Assembly (NCBI GenBank): GCA_933228895.1
Contig: OW121854.1
Location: 91,006,609-91,070,608, forward strand
Length of the DNA stretch: 64,000 nt
DNA from: Platycnemis pennipes
Taxonomy: Eukaryota > Arthropoda > Insecta > Odonata > Platycnemididae
Direction: 5' to 3'
This document shows, piece after piece, positions 1-12,403 of the stretch. How positions within the stretch are numbered: the stretch's first letter is position 1; every line of letters starts with the position of its first letter. The notes below the pieces were generated by a model. The model saw nothing but the letters and a program-made list of their open reading frames with translations. It had not been told where the DNA came from and made no database searches. Both the position numbers and the translations under genes were made by a program.

Positions 1-1143
1 GATGTGAAGATTCTGGCGAGATTTTTATGGGTGGAAGGGAACTTTTCCCACCAGAAGTTATTCACTGCGTCCATTCCTGGAGTAGTGAAGTTCTTCTTGC
101 CAGAGAAGGCCTTCTTCACATCACTTTCCGTGACTGAGATGGGACGATCCATATCTGCCAGGTGGCGATCACAGTACTCTTAAAAGTGGGAAATGTCTGG
201 AGTACCTTCGTTGAATGGCTTCGTAGTCTCGTAGATGTCCTTCCAGAAACGTTCCACCTCCGGGACAGTTGGTGGTGTTTGAGCAACAGGTGGAGGGGGT
301 CGGAAGTGACGGGACGGCTGAAAGGAAAAAGTGGAGTTCTCCTACCTGGCGTTGGTCCTCTTGACCAACTTCTTGCTCGCCGTTGTAAGTGCCCGCACTC
401 AATCCTCCTCGTGTCGCTTAAGAATAAGCAGCACTCTTTTCTTCAGTGTGTGATGTGACCTCCGGATCGAACGAGCAATGCGCTTGACCTTCGGCGTAAA
501 GGCCCGACCGGAGGAAAGGTCATCCATCACACACTGAAATCTCGACGCCTGTTGTCTTGCCAGCGTGATTTTGGCATTAAGCTGTTTAAGCCTTAGTTTA
601 AGTCGGCTCGTCTCCCTCACCGAAAGATCGGCGGAAGCCCCGGCAGTAGGAGGTTCATCAACCTTTGTAGGAGATAGAGCCTGGGCCGGTGGTGTACTAC
701 TCTGACCTTGCGGTTGGGGTATCGTTTTCATGCGCAGGTGATTGGCGTAGCCGCGCAGGTTCTGCTGCGACAGATGGTTATATTCAGGATGCATCTCACA
801 CCACAAAGAGTGCATCCTCGCCATGTATCCCCTGCGACTTGACTCACTGGCAGCATGGCAAGCTAGAAGGTCTCCCCTCAGGGTCTCCGTCCACTCCATG
901 CGAGATCCCTTTTTTGATGGAATAAATTTGCCACACCCAACTCTACTCGGGTCCTCATCCGAGAAGGGCCGGTGGTGGGTGGCGTTACTGGAATTCTTCG
1001 GATGCCAGGATTTCCGCGAGTGGGGAGGTGAACCTCACAACCAGACGGCCACCATTAGCCGGCCGAAGTCGTTTCCAGGGAGGAGTTTCCACGAGGAGGC
1101 CGGTGGTCCGTTTTTGACCCCTTATTATTATTATTATTATTAA
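1..1143 (-). mobile_element. R4/Dong-like non-LTR retrotransposon, 5' part, degraded and cut by window edge
   Basis: On the minus strand an open stretch from 899 to 399 encodes a basic N-terminal protein with a W-C-E-M-H-P-E-Y motif. This is followed, after a frameshift, by PTVPEVERFWKDIYETTKPF-like sequence (about 260-200) and then by the N-terminal reverse-transcriptase region (about 150-1) with TPGMDAVNNFWWEKF. These resemble the pre-RT linker and first RT block of R2/R4-type elements. An in-frame stop near 180 and the frameshift show it is not functional. Its 5' end abuts a TAA/ATT microsatellite (1119-1141). Dong elements of the R4 clade are known to insert into TAA repeats, which is why I favour that clade. 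The RT core and endonuclease would lie left of the window. Confidence 0.7.
1119..1141. repeat. (ATT)n / (TAA)n microsatellite
   Basis: A short run of ATT triplets sits directly at the 5' end of the minus-strand retrotransposon. It is the probable target site of that insertion. Confidence 0.85.
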
Positions 1144-2755
1144 ACCTTTCCTCACACCAAACTAGTTCCGTTTACGGGTCATTTTTCTATCACAATGGTA
1201 TAAAATGCTTCAAGCTTGGGTTTCTTTGCTGCTGTTATAGTTTGCCTTTACCCGAACAACTACTACATACTACCAAGTATGTATTTCAGCTGTACGTAGA
1301 TTCTTATTCTGGTAGACCGGTTTCTTCGCCTGGGCTAATCTACTGACCATCATTTTCTGGTTGTCTTATTCTGCCTTGTTGTCTGATTATTTTTTTCTTG
1401 CTTCGTCCATTGTTGGTTGCTCGACTTCCCAGATGGCAATACTATTTCACCTACCTAAAAGATTTTTTTCCCATCTCGTATTCCTAGTTGTTGGTATATA
1501 AGTCATCTGTTAGTATGGCCTCTGTGCTTAGGCCATCTAACTAATTATTTTCTTATTGCTCCTTATATCATTTATTAAACCTATCTTTAACTGTTTATAT
1601 CACCTTTAAAAATTGATCTTGTTAGGGAATTGCAGAGGCTTCCGCCATATTGCACAGGGAAAAATGGAAATGTCTTTAAAACGATAGACAACTAATTGAC
1701 TTCGGCCTCGGCCGGCCAAGCGAACCGAATTTATTCCGGTCGGTAAAATAGACGAGATACTGGGATTAACGTCACATTTTTCGCAGGGCGAAAAAGTTAA
1801 GGAAATTTACTTTCAATCACTCGCTAATTTCTATGAAAACTTTTTCTTAATGTGAAATCTGCACTACAGGAAAACTTGCCTCCCGTTATCCGCATGAAAA
1901 TGACCTCCTGGTATGCAGAAAGTGAGCAATTACCTCAGCAACCTTCATCGGAGATATGGGGATATGCACGTGTTGTCATTGAATTAGCTACTTTCGTCAA
2001 GTAGAACGTTATCGGGTATGGCATTTCACTTCATTTTCGAGTGAAATGTGATGACATTACTACGTCACAAAGCTACAAGTCAAGTAGAACGTTATCGGGT
2101 AATGTCATCACACTTCATTTTCGAATGCTCTACTTATCGGAATTTCGGCGGGTATCAGTCGTGCGTGGAACAGTAAAATGGACGATTCGAATGTAATACA
2201 TCTGAATCACACTCCTTTTGTATTCGCGCGTAGCAGTAAAAAAAATGCCACCTCCTAAATGGGAATACGCAGTGGGTGAAAGGTAAATACATTTGCCCGT
2301 ACACTCGCAGATGAAGATGAAAGACATTAATACTATCGCGATGTTGGGAGGAGAGACGCCGCAGGGTATCATTATCATAAGTCAACATACGAAGGATATG
2401 GTATTTTGAAGAGCGAGATTGAAGGGAAAATACTGTTTGTTAAGCATGGTGGCGGAAGGAGAAGAATTGATTACGGCTGGAATAATGATAGGTAGGAAGA
2501 TTGCAGATATAAAGAAGAACACCATGTGAAAGACAGAAGCCCTGAAGAGGAAACTGTTCCTAGAACAGGACACCACAAAGTATCTGTTATTTTGTTAAGT
2601 TTTCAAACACGTTATGCATTGTCATTTTGGGGAAAATAAAACATTTTTGACTTGCCTCGTAAAAGAAACGAGTCTCCGCCCTATGGAACATTCAGCGGTA
2701 CATAATTCATACCCATTTAAACCGGCCTGTTAATAAATATACTTTTTTTAAATTT
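1144..2755. other. gene-free AT-rich stretch with a local duplication
   Basis: No ORF here has coding character. A 22-bp word (TCAAGTAGAACGTTATCGGG) occurs twice, at about 1998 and 2079. It is followed each time by a similar TCACTTCATTTTCGA segment, so this is a local direct duplication of roughly 80 bp. Nothing else is recognisable. Confidence 0.5.
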
Positions 2756-2959
2756 GAGTTTAGGTCCGTTGAATAAAAAGTCCAAACTTTATGCCGACGT
2801 TTCGGATATGTATTTATCCCTCATCAGGGCTTCAAGTTTTTGGTATTTTATTTTGTGATAAAACACAAAATACCAAAACTTGACGCCCTGATGATGGATA
2901 AATACATATCCGAAACGCCGGCATAAAGTTTTGACTTTTTATTCAATGGACCTAAACTC
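2756..2959. repeat. foldback MITE (about 204 bp hairpin)
   Basis: The two halves are near-perfect reverse complements. The left arm begins GAGTTTAGGTCC and the right arm ends GGACCTAAACTC. Each arm carries a CGTTTCGGATATGTATTTATC-type segment and a CATCAGGGC segment, meeting at a short centre near 2858. There is no coding capacity, so this is a non-autonomous miniature inverted-repeat element. Confidence 0.85.
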
Positions 2960-2999
2960 CTGATTTAAAAAATATATACCTATATTAAAAGATAAGAAG

Positions 3000-3340
3000 T
3001 CAAGAAAACATCATATGAATAAATATACTCACAAGTAGAACAGGATGGAAAGGATGCTTGCTCCCTCTCGCGGGCTTGGGCGAAGGGACTTCTTTCCGGA
3101 GTCCATAGCTGAGATTACTTCCACCTGCTGGGAATTGGCTCCAAAGGTTGAGACTCACTGGCATAGAACACTTCTTTCCCCAGCCCTTCTTCGCCTTGCC
3201 CTCACTCTCCCCCTCTTCCTCCGACGGCGTGGTCTCGACAGGGGACGATTCCCGCAGGCTTGTGAATTCCACTCCTCACCGCTAGGGGAACAGGACACTC
3301 CCTATACGTCACTCGACTAGCCAAAACACTCTTCTTTATA
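3000..3340. other. GC-richer island; possible exon, strand unresolved
   Basis: Composition rises sharply against the AT-rich surroundings, and both strands are open for about 90 codons. On the minus strand a pyrimidine-rich tract ending CCCCTAG (about 3290) could be an acceptor, and CCAGTGAGT (about 3150) could be a donor. The enclosed minus-strand reading around 3270-3150 is rich in Ser, Glu and Lys. No family is recognised and the frames conflict with the splice sites. It could be a UTR, an exon or a captured fragment. Confidence 0.25.
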
Positions 3341-3347
3341 GTACGTC

Positions 3348-3387
3348 TTCTTCGACACAAACCCGTAGTGTTTGTTCCGAAGAAGTG
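3348..3387. repeat. short inverted repeat (hairpin)
   Basis: CTTCTTCG is mirrored by CGAAGAAG, with partly paired ACACAAAC/GTTTGT between them, giving a potential imperfect hairpin of about 40 nt. It could be a remnant TIR or simply a chance fold. Confidence 0.4.
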
Positions 3388-3420
3388 TCAGATTGATTTG
3401 ATCTTACTCACGCCCCGCCT

Positions 3421-5439
3421 GAAAAAAGTAATAATTTGCATTCATCTGTGGCACATTAAAAACTGTGATGGATGTAGTGATACAATAAAACACCAAATAC
3501 AAACAATACATTGAATAAAAATCGCGAAATACAGCACCACATTGTTCACCGTCAATAGTAGGTATATGAGGATTTTAGGTGCTTCGAAGGCATCGCTTAT
3601 GTTGTTTAAACAAAACTCTTAAAATTACGACAAACATCGGCCCTTATACTTGTAACCATCCTCTATTCTAACGTAAGTCTCTGTACTCTTCAGTACACGC
3701 TCTGATAGCAGTTCCTTTCTCTGGGCCGCCTGTGGTTTCTCAGAAAGGTAGATTATTTAGGCAATCACACAGCTTGTGTGTGTAATTGACGAGTTGGTCT
3801 ACCAACATTGAAAAAAGGTACTCTATTCAGTGTCCCAACGCTCTACCCACTACGCAAACACGGCATCAACATGAATGGAAAAAAAGCTAAATTTTAAGAG
3901 AAGAAAAATCGAAGTCAAAACATTCATCCAAAGAATAGATTGGGTTCGAGATCACTTCCTTTGCACCAGACATAAAACCCTGCTACTTAACTATACAACC
4001 GAGGTAGGGTACGTCGAAAATTTAAATGAACAGAATTGAAAATATTAAGTTGCTCCTGCCGGAGGGATGACAAAAAACGCGGTCGACATAAAATTTCTTG
4101 GAGAAAGAGATAAAAGTAGCCGATGATGACGAAAGGACTTTCCATTGTGAAATCAGGATTTCTCGCGAGCATTAAATTAAAAATACGTTGTACTTAAGCA
4201 GTTTGGGAGAGATTTAACCGTGCCGCAGCTTAAACTAAAAATATCTCACTGATAAGAAAAGCAGTACTCACTGAAGTCGAAAGCGGGATTAGAAAACGCA
4301 ACCTCGGTAAAAACAGTGAGAAACGGCACTTTAAGAGAAAAGAAAAAAACCAAATGGAGGCTTCTCTGATATTAAAACCACTTAAAACTGAATCGAATAG
4401 ATACTGAACCCCAGCTGCCAAACAATGTTTCTATCTCAAACCAGACTTGCACAATATATTACTCCCTTTTGTCTAAAAGACCGAGTCTTCCCATCTCCTC
4501 CGGCCGTGAGGTCAAGGTCGGAAATGCCTTGCAACTCAAAGGCCGCCCATTCGAATCCTTCCTCCGACACGAATGCCGCGTATTTGCTCTTGGATCAAGA
4601 TTAGAGTATACAATTATAGATTATACCATGCGGTATAACCACAGCTGTTGGGACAATGAAACACCTAAGTCCACTATCATTACCTTGCTTCCTTTTAATA
4701 CAGCCCAAAATCCCGCTACTTCACATTACCTCCTTCGTATTCTCGCAAACGATAATCATTTTTCCCCTTACCAACTACAATCCCTTCGTCGTTCTCTTTG
4801 CATGATGTGACAAGTGAGTTATTCATTATGAGTATTGTTCTATGCTTAAAAATTCTTCTCAATTTGACAAGAAAATCAAAATGAAGGACTCGGCATTATA
4901 TAAAAACTAAACCTTATGCTATTAGTAACTGGCTGATGGTAGAGGAAAATGGAAATGAATGTAAGGAAGAGGGTAAGCCAATTAATTTATAATCACTCAG
5001 GAATAAACTTCTCAAGCATAACACACCATAAAGGGGCTGTCCATATAATACGCAATAAAAAAGGGCGGCGAGGGAACAGGAGAGGGAGCGAATTCGGACC
5101 AAACGTTACGATGTGACATTGAAGGGAGTGGAAGACCTCCAACCTTCAGTCACGTTACGAGAAAGATGCGTTATGCATCCACTCTTCGTTCAAGTAATAA
5201 TTATGACACAAATTATAATTAGTGAATAAATAATAGAATTGAGAAATAACATTTATACAGCGCGTCTGTTCTATCATTACAAAAAATTGAAGGCTTATTG
5301 GCGGTGTAAAGTATTTAAGGGTGGGTGTCTCAGATAATATTACGGAGAGTTATTGGGGGTGGAGGGGAGGAACGGGGTGGAAAAAGTGAAAAATCAGCGT
5401 TACGTAATTTTGGATTCCCGTTGGCACAATCAAAATCAC
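3421..5439. other. gene-free stretch, degenerate repeats
   Basis: No supported gene is present. Around 4470-4600 there is a weak pol III B-box-like word (CATTCGAATCC) suggesting a worn SINE. Near 5034 an AGGGGCTGTCCATA word resembles one end of a common TIR element, but I could not find a matching partner end. The remaining ORFs are short and lack recognisable motifs. Confidence 0.35.
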
Positions 5440-6000
5440 ATTGTTCCTGAAGTTAAGGCACTTCACGTAAACCAACATTAAGCGCAGAGTTGTGCTCCCA
5501 ACACACCCATTCGCTGGCTTAATTAACGCAAGATCTCATCACAGCAATATATCGATAGAGAGAAAATTGGCCAAGGAGATCTTTCGAAAGAAGATTATAC
5601 GTCTAAAAAGTTTTAATTCGAAAGAATAAATTCCTATACTTTCAAACTCATTTTAAATACACTATCACTTTCTTCCAGTCCCAATTCTTCCACCGCAAAT
5701 GGTAGAAGACCTACATGACCGAAATACCGGTATAGGAGTTTATTCCTTCACTATTTGACCTTTTGAAAATTATAGTGCCTTTGAAATTAGTTTGAAAGCA
5801 TACCTAGGAATTTATTACTTCGAATTAATACTTTTTAGACTTATCAACTTCTTTTGAAATCTCTCCTTGGCCAATTTTCTCTCTATCGATATATTGTCGT
5901 GATGAGATCTTGCGTTAATTAAAGTTGCGAATGGATGTATTGTGAGCATAACTCTGCGCTTCATGTTGGTCTACGTGACGTGTACATCTTCAGGAACAAT
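5440..6000. mobile_element. non-autonomous element with about 190-bp terminal inverted repeats
   Basis: The left end begins ATTGTTCCTGAAG and the right end is CTTCAGGAACAAT. Homology continues inward through CCAACATTAAGCGCAGAGTT, CCATTCG, AATTAACGCAAGATCTCATC, ATATATCGATAGAGAGAAAA and TTGGCCAAGGAGA on both arms (5440 to about 5580, mirrored at 6000 to about 5860). Arm mismatches are scattered, so it is not very recent. The roughly 280-bp core has no ORF. No target duplication is obvious. Confidence 0.85.
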
Positions 6001-7305
6001 ATAAAAATCCTCATAGCAGATTCACCGTTTAAATGGGAATTAGACCTAGTTAGATCTTATTGATCGGAGAGCATAAACTATTAAAAATGGAACTAAATTT
6101 TAGAGTGAGGGCTAACTTTTCGACTCGTATTTTTCGGCTGTTGGAAAATTTGAGGCCTATATGTACTCGGGCTTGATAGGTTAAGCTTATCGAGGTGCAA
6201 TTATGTGTTTAAACGCGCACAGGAACCAAAGCTGCTCGCGAAAGAAAAGATGAACTGATAAAATTGTACGGCTGACCAATGAGTTGGTTAACTAGGTGAT
6301 CGAAGTCATATTCTCTGGTTAACTGTTCATTCGGAAGTAGAGCCTGTTTAAAAATTAACCGGTTATCTTATACATAACCATTGGAATGTGAAGTAATGCT
6401 GAGTAAACTATGAAGAGGAAGGAAAAGAAAAGATATTTTGGATCCAGTAAAGGGAGGAAATAATAATTATAGCCAATATTAATAACACTGGAACCCAAAT
6501 TTACTACCAGCAGACAAAGACGAAATAACCAGATAGATTAAAGGCTTAAAATTAACAACGTGTTCGGTGCAGTTGAAACTATAGCCAGCGGGACCAAAAG
6601 CCATTAAGAAAGCACTGAAATTTTACAGAAAACCATCCGGAGAATTTCAAAAACGCATTAACATACCCGTTACACCATACAGCAGAACTAGAACAGAATG
6701 GAAGCAGAGAAAAAAGAAGGAAGAAGGAAAATCCAAGTCACAACACTGATAAGCGAACAATACATACTTCAAAGCAAACAGGAAATCAAGCAATACACGC
6801 GCAGCGACGCAACAGGGCAGATTAAAACTTTACGAATACATTAGAAGAATGAACTTCATAGACTCACAAAACGAATAGTCGCATTCTATGAAAACAGGAG
6901 ATAAGCAAAAAAACATACACTCTGAAATGAATCAACTAAATCAGAAACGCTTATGACCGACTAAAAACTCGCATATAAATTCAGGAAGACATCAAATATA
7001 GGGAGATTTTTAGATCCAACAAGTTGATTAAGCGATGAAAACAAAGAAACATACCGGAACTACTTTGTTTACAAATAGACGAACGAATGGAAGAAATATG
7101 CACACAACGCTGACTCCAACCTTATCAGTAATTTCCAGGACCGTCAAACGAGAATTCTCCGTGATGAAGTTCCTATTAATAACATCCAAGACGAACTAAA
7201 TATTGTACTTTATATACAAAAATTTGAAATTTTACCAATTTTTTTAAATTTTTACTCTGTGATTATGGAATTTCATAAAGCAAGCAGTAAACCATTGAGC
7301 ATAAA
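6001..7305. other. A-rich gene-free stretch
   Basis: Purine-rich, AT-rich sequence without an ORF above 60 codons. From about 6400 to 7190 it is strongly A-rich on the + strand, and could be the worn body of an old retrotransposon. Nothing is identifiable. Confidence 0.3.
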
Positions 7306-7523
7306 GGCCGTTTTACACGGTACATTTATTGTACAAACGAATGTATGAAACTGAACGAAATTGTATGTTTGTCTGAATGGAATTAGAACAGATTCTATTT
7401 TCCGTTCGTCATTCAGACATACGCACAAACATTCACACAATTTGCCGCTTTACACGCTAACGTTTTCCTCGTACAAGCGTTTGGACAAGAAATTGTACAA
7501 AAAATGTACCGTGTAAAACAGCC
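7306..7523. mobile_element. MITE with GGCCGTTTTACACGG ends
   Basis: The left end GGCCGTTTTACACGGTACAT is mirrored at the right end by ATGTACCGTGTAAAACAGCC. Subterminal TTGTACAA words and CAGACATAC repeats lie inside. It is 218 bp and non-coding. Confidence 0.75.
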
Positions 7524-7640
7524 TCCAACTAACAGCTCGTCCATACACGCTTCCTCTGCTCTTTAAGTCTTGTTTAGAATTGTTATATTTCGACTCAAAT
7601 GTAGCTACTAATCATCTTTAAGCATGACTTAAGAAAGATT

Positions 7641-7693
7641 CACCCCCTGCAACACACCTTTTATGGTGCTTGCAAGGTATTATGTAGATATAG
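7641..7693. repeat. dispersed short repeat, copy 1 of 3
   Basis: The consensus motif is roughly CCCCTTGCCACACACCCTC, then TGGCTTGCAGGGTAT and TATGTAGAT. It recurs at about 10161 and 14841, and is probably the conserved end of one repeat family. Confidence 0.55.
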
Positions 7694-8339
7694 AATAATT
7701 CTCTTGGGGCTGGTGGTAAACTCGAATGCGTACAAGAACGGAAGGTCAAATTTATGCAATCAATCTCATGGTAATCTCTCACATCGGCAGCGATGGAGAA
7801 TTTGACCCGGTGGAGCACCCGAATAGCCTTCACTTCCAATCTCATGGTAGTTTGTATTTTGCTGACATCGGATATCCCCTCGGGATAAACGTGAGAAGGA
7901 AACAGGGACAATTTCACTTACCCATTTTTTCTTTCGGCCGGACAACCAACCAGGCTGGTTATCACTCCTAGCAATAAGGAATCGTCCACCAAGATTCTTC
8001 AAGGCCATTTTAAACCATGCCCATCATTGTTCAGTGAGATATATGGAGAGGTGCGAAGTGGAAATTGCATTTCGCAGTACAACGAAACGCGCGGAAAATA
8101 CACATATCTATGAATACTGTGATGTAAAAAAACTCACTCGGTTTCCACGCATGCAATCATGAAATGTCCACGAATCGACGGCGCGCCGGTTGGAGTCGTT
8201 AACTTTATTGCTTCGTGTGAAGCAGCCACAGAACAATGCTGAGGGACGATGATGACACGATGAAGTACATATTTCGATTTCTAAACGTCCGGAAACGGAA
8301 AGTGCTAATCTCTGATGGAAGTCACCCAATAATCTAAGG

Positions 8340-8432
8340 AATTTGTCACAAAGGAAGACAGGCAGTCACCGTCCCAACTGTGTCGTAAGGATTGCTTCGT
8401 GAATACTTCCGGGCGGAATACCTGGTAAGTGG
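8340..8432 (+). other. possible small exon with a donor site
   Basis: A locally GC-richer segment ends in CCTG|GTAAGTGGG, a strong splice-donor match at 8432/8433. No protein similarity is recognised and no matching acceptor or start can be fixed, so this is weak. Confidence 0.15.
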
Positions 8433-8699
8433 GTTTCTGGCGAAATGATGACGGTGGAAATTTGTTTGGTAATCATTTATTTAATTCAGTGCAGGTACTG
8501 TAACACTGAACTTGGTCGTGCTAACTTTAGGTTTATCGAGGGATGGCCAAAATAAAAATACACAACTCATTGCCAACGTTTCCTAATGTAGCATAGCATA
8601 AGTTCCACAGAGAAAAAACATCATTCACGAATGAATTTATTCCTCTGTGAGTTCCGGCCAGGTGTTTTAACCAGTTCCAATATTCCACAGGGAAAGATG

Positions 8700-8800
8700 A
8701 CGCTTAGGTTTCTTAATTGGTTAAAGCATCTGGCCAGAAATCAGAGGATCCGGGTTCGAAATCCCGGTCAAGGCGAATGATTTTTTTTACTCTGTGGAAT
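8700..8800 (+). mobile_element. tRNA-derived SINE head
   Basis: The sequence has an A-box-like TTAATTGGTTAAAGC (about 8712) and a B-box GGGTTCGAAATCCCGG (about 8752), with tRNA-like spacing. Beyond it is a T-run and a non-tRNA body rather than a mature tRNA 3' end. The fold is imperfect, so this is a SINE promoter rather than a functional tRNA gene. Confidence 0.65.
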
Positions 8801-9499
8801 TTCTTCTATTGTTCAATTTTAACGCCTTTAAGGTTATCGCGGCCAGTTCGCGGTCCTTCGACTTGTTTCGTGATGCACATCATCTCAACATTATTCATAC
8901 ATAAATCCAGTACATTTAAACATAATTATACATATATCTGATACCATATTTACCTCAGAGTAATCTTCCTTAAAATAGCTATTAAAACTACTGGTATCTG
9001 TTTGTATATTTATGTTGAAATGACGTGGACCTTCAATTATTAATCTTTTTTAGCCTTGAAGATGGACCGAAGTATATTTGTAAAGGTTGGCAAAAAGTGT
9101 GTTTTGATTTTGACCTACCCTCGATAAACCAAAAATTAACATTATTTATTTAACCATTCTTGTTGGATACTGAACAGTAGTGCTAGTATGTTGGCAACGC
9201 TTAGCCACATATATGAAAATCAAATACATATTAAGTACAACAAATCGTGAAATCGTGGGTCTGTGATAGCTAAAAAAAAAGGTACAAGCCAACCGCGTAC
9301 ACGCGCCTGCTATGAATGCTCCATCTTGCGTCTTAAGCTCTAGATGTTTCACACTCGTCATGGGTTTTGAATTCTTAGTATCATTTTCATCTAAATCTAC
9401 GTAATACACTGCAATTCACAGCAATGGTGTGTGACAGCGGGTAAACTATCACCAGTCATGCATTACAAATCAGAGAGAATAAATTTTTATCTGGCGTGA

Positions 9500-9755
9500 G
9501 AGTAAGTTCGTATGGTCGCCAGAGTACTGGCCTCCCATCCCCTGGGCTCGGGTTCGAATCCCGGCAGTGGCGGATTTTTTTCTACGGTAAACCGGTCCTT
9601 ACATGAGTGTCTAATGGAGGGCATTTCAGGTTCAGTACTTCGTAAGTCGGATGTAATATTAAGCCGTTATCCCCTTGGCGCCTACCGTCGCTGATTCATT
9701 ACCCAACTAACTTAAATGACGCAAATAACTCCAACCTGAATAACTAACTAACTGA
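9500..9755 (+). mobile_element. tRNA-derived SINE, family 1 copy A
   Basis: The head carries B-box GGTTCGAATCCCGGCAGTGG (about 9550). The body has AGTGTCTAATGGAGGGCATT, TTCAGGTTCAGTACT and TTAAGCCGTTATCCCCTTGG, and the tail ends in AACTAACTAACTGA repeats. The same blocks in the same order are present at 17792-18125, which defines a family. Confidence 0.85.
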
Positions 9756-12370
9756 AACAAGTTTTTACTTAGTATCATGCAGACATGCCAAAATACTTCT
9801 ATCAGTACACATTACTTACATCCAACTGAAAATGAAAGGTACAATGCTACCATCCCGAGGAAAATATTAAACATGCTGTGAAGACACACGTGAAATTTTA
9901 GCTATGCCACTATATTGTTATTTCATACAAAAATATAGTATTTTCAGCGGAGTTCCTCTCAAGGAGACCCGGAGACACTTAAACCTATTGATCCATTGAG
10001 CCAATTACCCTTATGGAGAATAGAAAGAGGCCAATTGCCTGACTAAAAGATAACAGGTCACCAAGTGTACCCTGCATGATATTCATAGAATCTCTCCTTA
10101 GGTAGGTAGTGTAAGTAAGCTTCAGAGGATGCACATACGCAGCGCGCGCTTGTCGAGAAATCACCCCTTGCCACACACCCTCGACGTTGCATGCAGGGTA
10201 ATCAGTAGATATAGGTATAACTATTTGGAACCCTGAGGGGGATTGGGTGCCTTCCAGTACCCGCGTTGGCCATTAGCATTGTTTTAACATTAGTTAGTAG
10301 TTTTTACAAAAAAAAATAAATTGCACAACTTCAAGAACAGTAAAATCGTGGATATTGCATGGATGAATTCGTGGAATGGTAACAGGGGCTCTTTCCCGCA
10401 GAGCCGTTACCACAGATTCATGATTACCCTCACTCAAACAACAACATAATGCATAATGTGAACGTAGACACCTGGTTCAATTCGCTAGGGGATCGCAATG
10501 CATTGATGTTCTAATCTGACCTTATTACAGTAACTTGTGGCAAAGAAATTGTTTCACCAATTTTATGACAATTGGAAATCCAGAATCTTTTGAGAAGGAT
10601 TCGCATAGAACGAAATGACTTAAAATTTTCCCCTTCCGTTTCCAAAAATCCAAAACGAACATGTCCCGATAAGTTTCAGATATACCGCCTCTATCAACGA
10701 TGCGAACCGAACCAGTTCAAAATGAGATGAATTAACACATGCAAAATGACTTGAGGTGACACTTACCTCGAAAAATCTCGACGATGATCTTGGATCGGGT
10801 TCCCTGCACCTCGGACACGACGAACGATCGCTGATCTCCTCCTCTCCAGGAAAACGCACGAAAAGAACGGACAATAATGCCCCCTCCACTAGTTATGCGA
10901 CTTTTTACCGCCTTCCGACGCTCGGCAGGGAATTCCCGGCGTAAGAATAAAGAATCTTCAGATACGGACCCGCAGTTACTTCATAGAACACCCGCTGAGA
11001 GGCGCGAGGTAATGTGCCGTTTGCAACCACTGATCTTTTTGTCTCTTCGCGGGAAAAGCTAGAACTAAGAATACGGATTGACGACAGGAATTTTTCAAAC
11101 TTATTCGAAGAATAATCGGTGGTTTGCTTTGCGATATTCAACTTTGGCCTCGTCTTCGGGCAATATGCGAAACTTAGTGAAGCACATTTAACGCAGACAA
11201 TGAGCGGCCGTAAGGAGAAAAAACTTTACCACAATTCACCATCAATTTAGTAGATACATATTATTATTATCTCACTGTTTTTTTTAATACCCTGGTAAAG
11301 ACTTAATCGCCAAATAAATACAATTAGAGAGAACACATTATTTACGAGATCAAAGTTGAATATCGCAAGCAAAAGCGCGGCATAGCACACGACCATAGAT
11401 TTCGCGCGGTTGTTTCAACCAAGGAGGGACTGGAGGAGACATTGGCATGCTAGCCTATGAGCGACAATAAAGCCACAATGGGGGTGGTCGGGAAGGATTA
11501 GGCCCCACCTACTCCGCACAAAATATTGCATTGAATTAGCCTCTTATGGAAACTGTTAATGTTTATTAAATCATAAATTATAATAACATGATACCCAAAT
11601 TTCATTGCAACGACATCGATTTATCTTTATAAGAATATTTAAGGAGGACACTTTTGCATCTTATTGCCCTATGAGTTAATCATATTACAAAAAGGTGCGA
11701 ATTTAACCTTTCGAAAATACTTATTTGCTGCTTGTTTGCTTGCTTGTGCACTTTTCTCTTTTTCTTTGACAAATTTCAAAAATGCATTCCATTGATCACC
11801 TTCTTGCTCAAAGTTTTAGTACATGCAAAACCGATTTCTTCCGCACTAGAATAATACGTAACCCGGACCCTCACACGTCTTCAGACCGGCTAATTTCTAC
11901 TTTAATCATGAAAAACCTCAATTTTCATCTTAGAAAGTCGCTCGAAAGACGCTTGTACTTCACTGTGGACGACTGATACGACGAGTTTTACAAATTGTTG
12001 CCAATTAAAATGGCTTATAGCTTATCATACTGCACACGGTCAGTTCGTTTCGGGTCCTCTCCTACGGCTTGAGTTCGGTCGCTAATGAGGTCTGAAAACG
12101 AGAGTGGGTCCAAATTAGGACGATTGCTCTGGCAATCACACTCCTAATGATAATCTACATGAAAAATCCCGCAAAGCATTTTGTTCCTTTACCCGAGAAA
12201 CCTCTCAAATATAATTATAAAAATCTTAATTAAATACCACTTAATTTCTCTTCCTGAAACTTAAATGAATAGTTTCGAAACGCCAAGACCTCAATGCTTG
12301 AGCGACGGCATATAATGTGCAACTTCATTACATTATTTCACCAAAACGTCCGCGCCTCAATATGTGTCGA
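9756..12370. other. mostly gene-free stretch upstream of the cuticle promoters
   Basis: It contains copy 2 of the CCCCTTGCCACACACCCTC repeat (about 10161-10215). A GC-richer island at about 10760-11060 has a minus-strand donor-like GAG|GTAAGTGTC at about 10768. This island could be a 5' noncoding exon of a minus-strand gene lying to the left, but there is no supporting coding similarity. A repeat around 11460-11550 (GGATTAGGCCCCACC) resembles one at about 23515-23555. Confidence 0.3.
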
Positions 12371-12403
12371 GATGGTCTCAATCTGAAAAGCTCGTCGCGG
12401 TGG

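Noticed and set aside
3800..3866. minus-strand tRNA-like A box (TAGTGGGTAGAGCG)
   Set aside because: No B box follows at a suitable distance.
8700..8775. functional tRNA gene (also 9507, 32690, 43305)
   Set aside because: A and B boxes are present, but stems are imperfect, the 3' ends run into SINE bodies or T-runs, and related copies occur. These are SINE heads.
10620..10889. 89-codon minus-strand ORF in a GC-rich island
   Set aside because: It starts at GTG rather than ATG and crosses a good splice-donor sequence; at most a noncoding exon.
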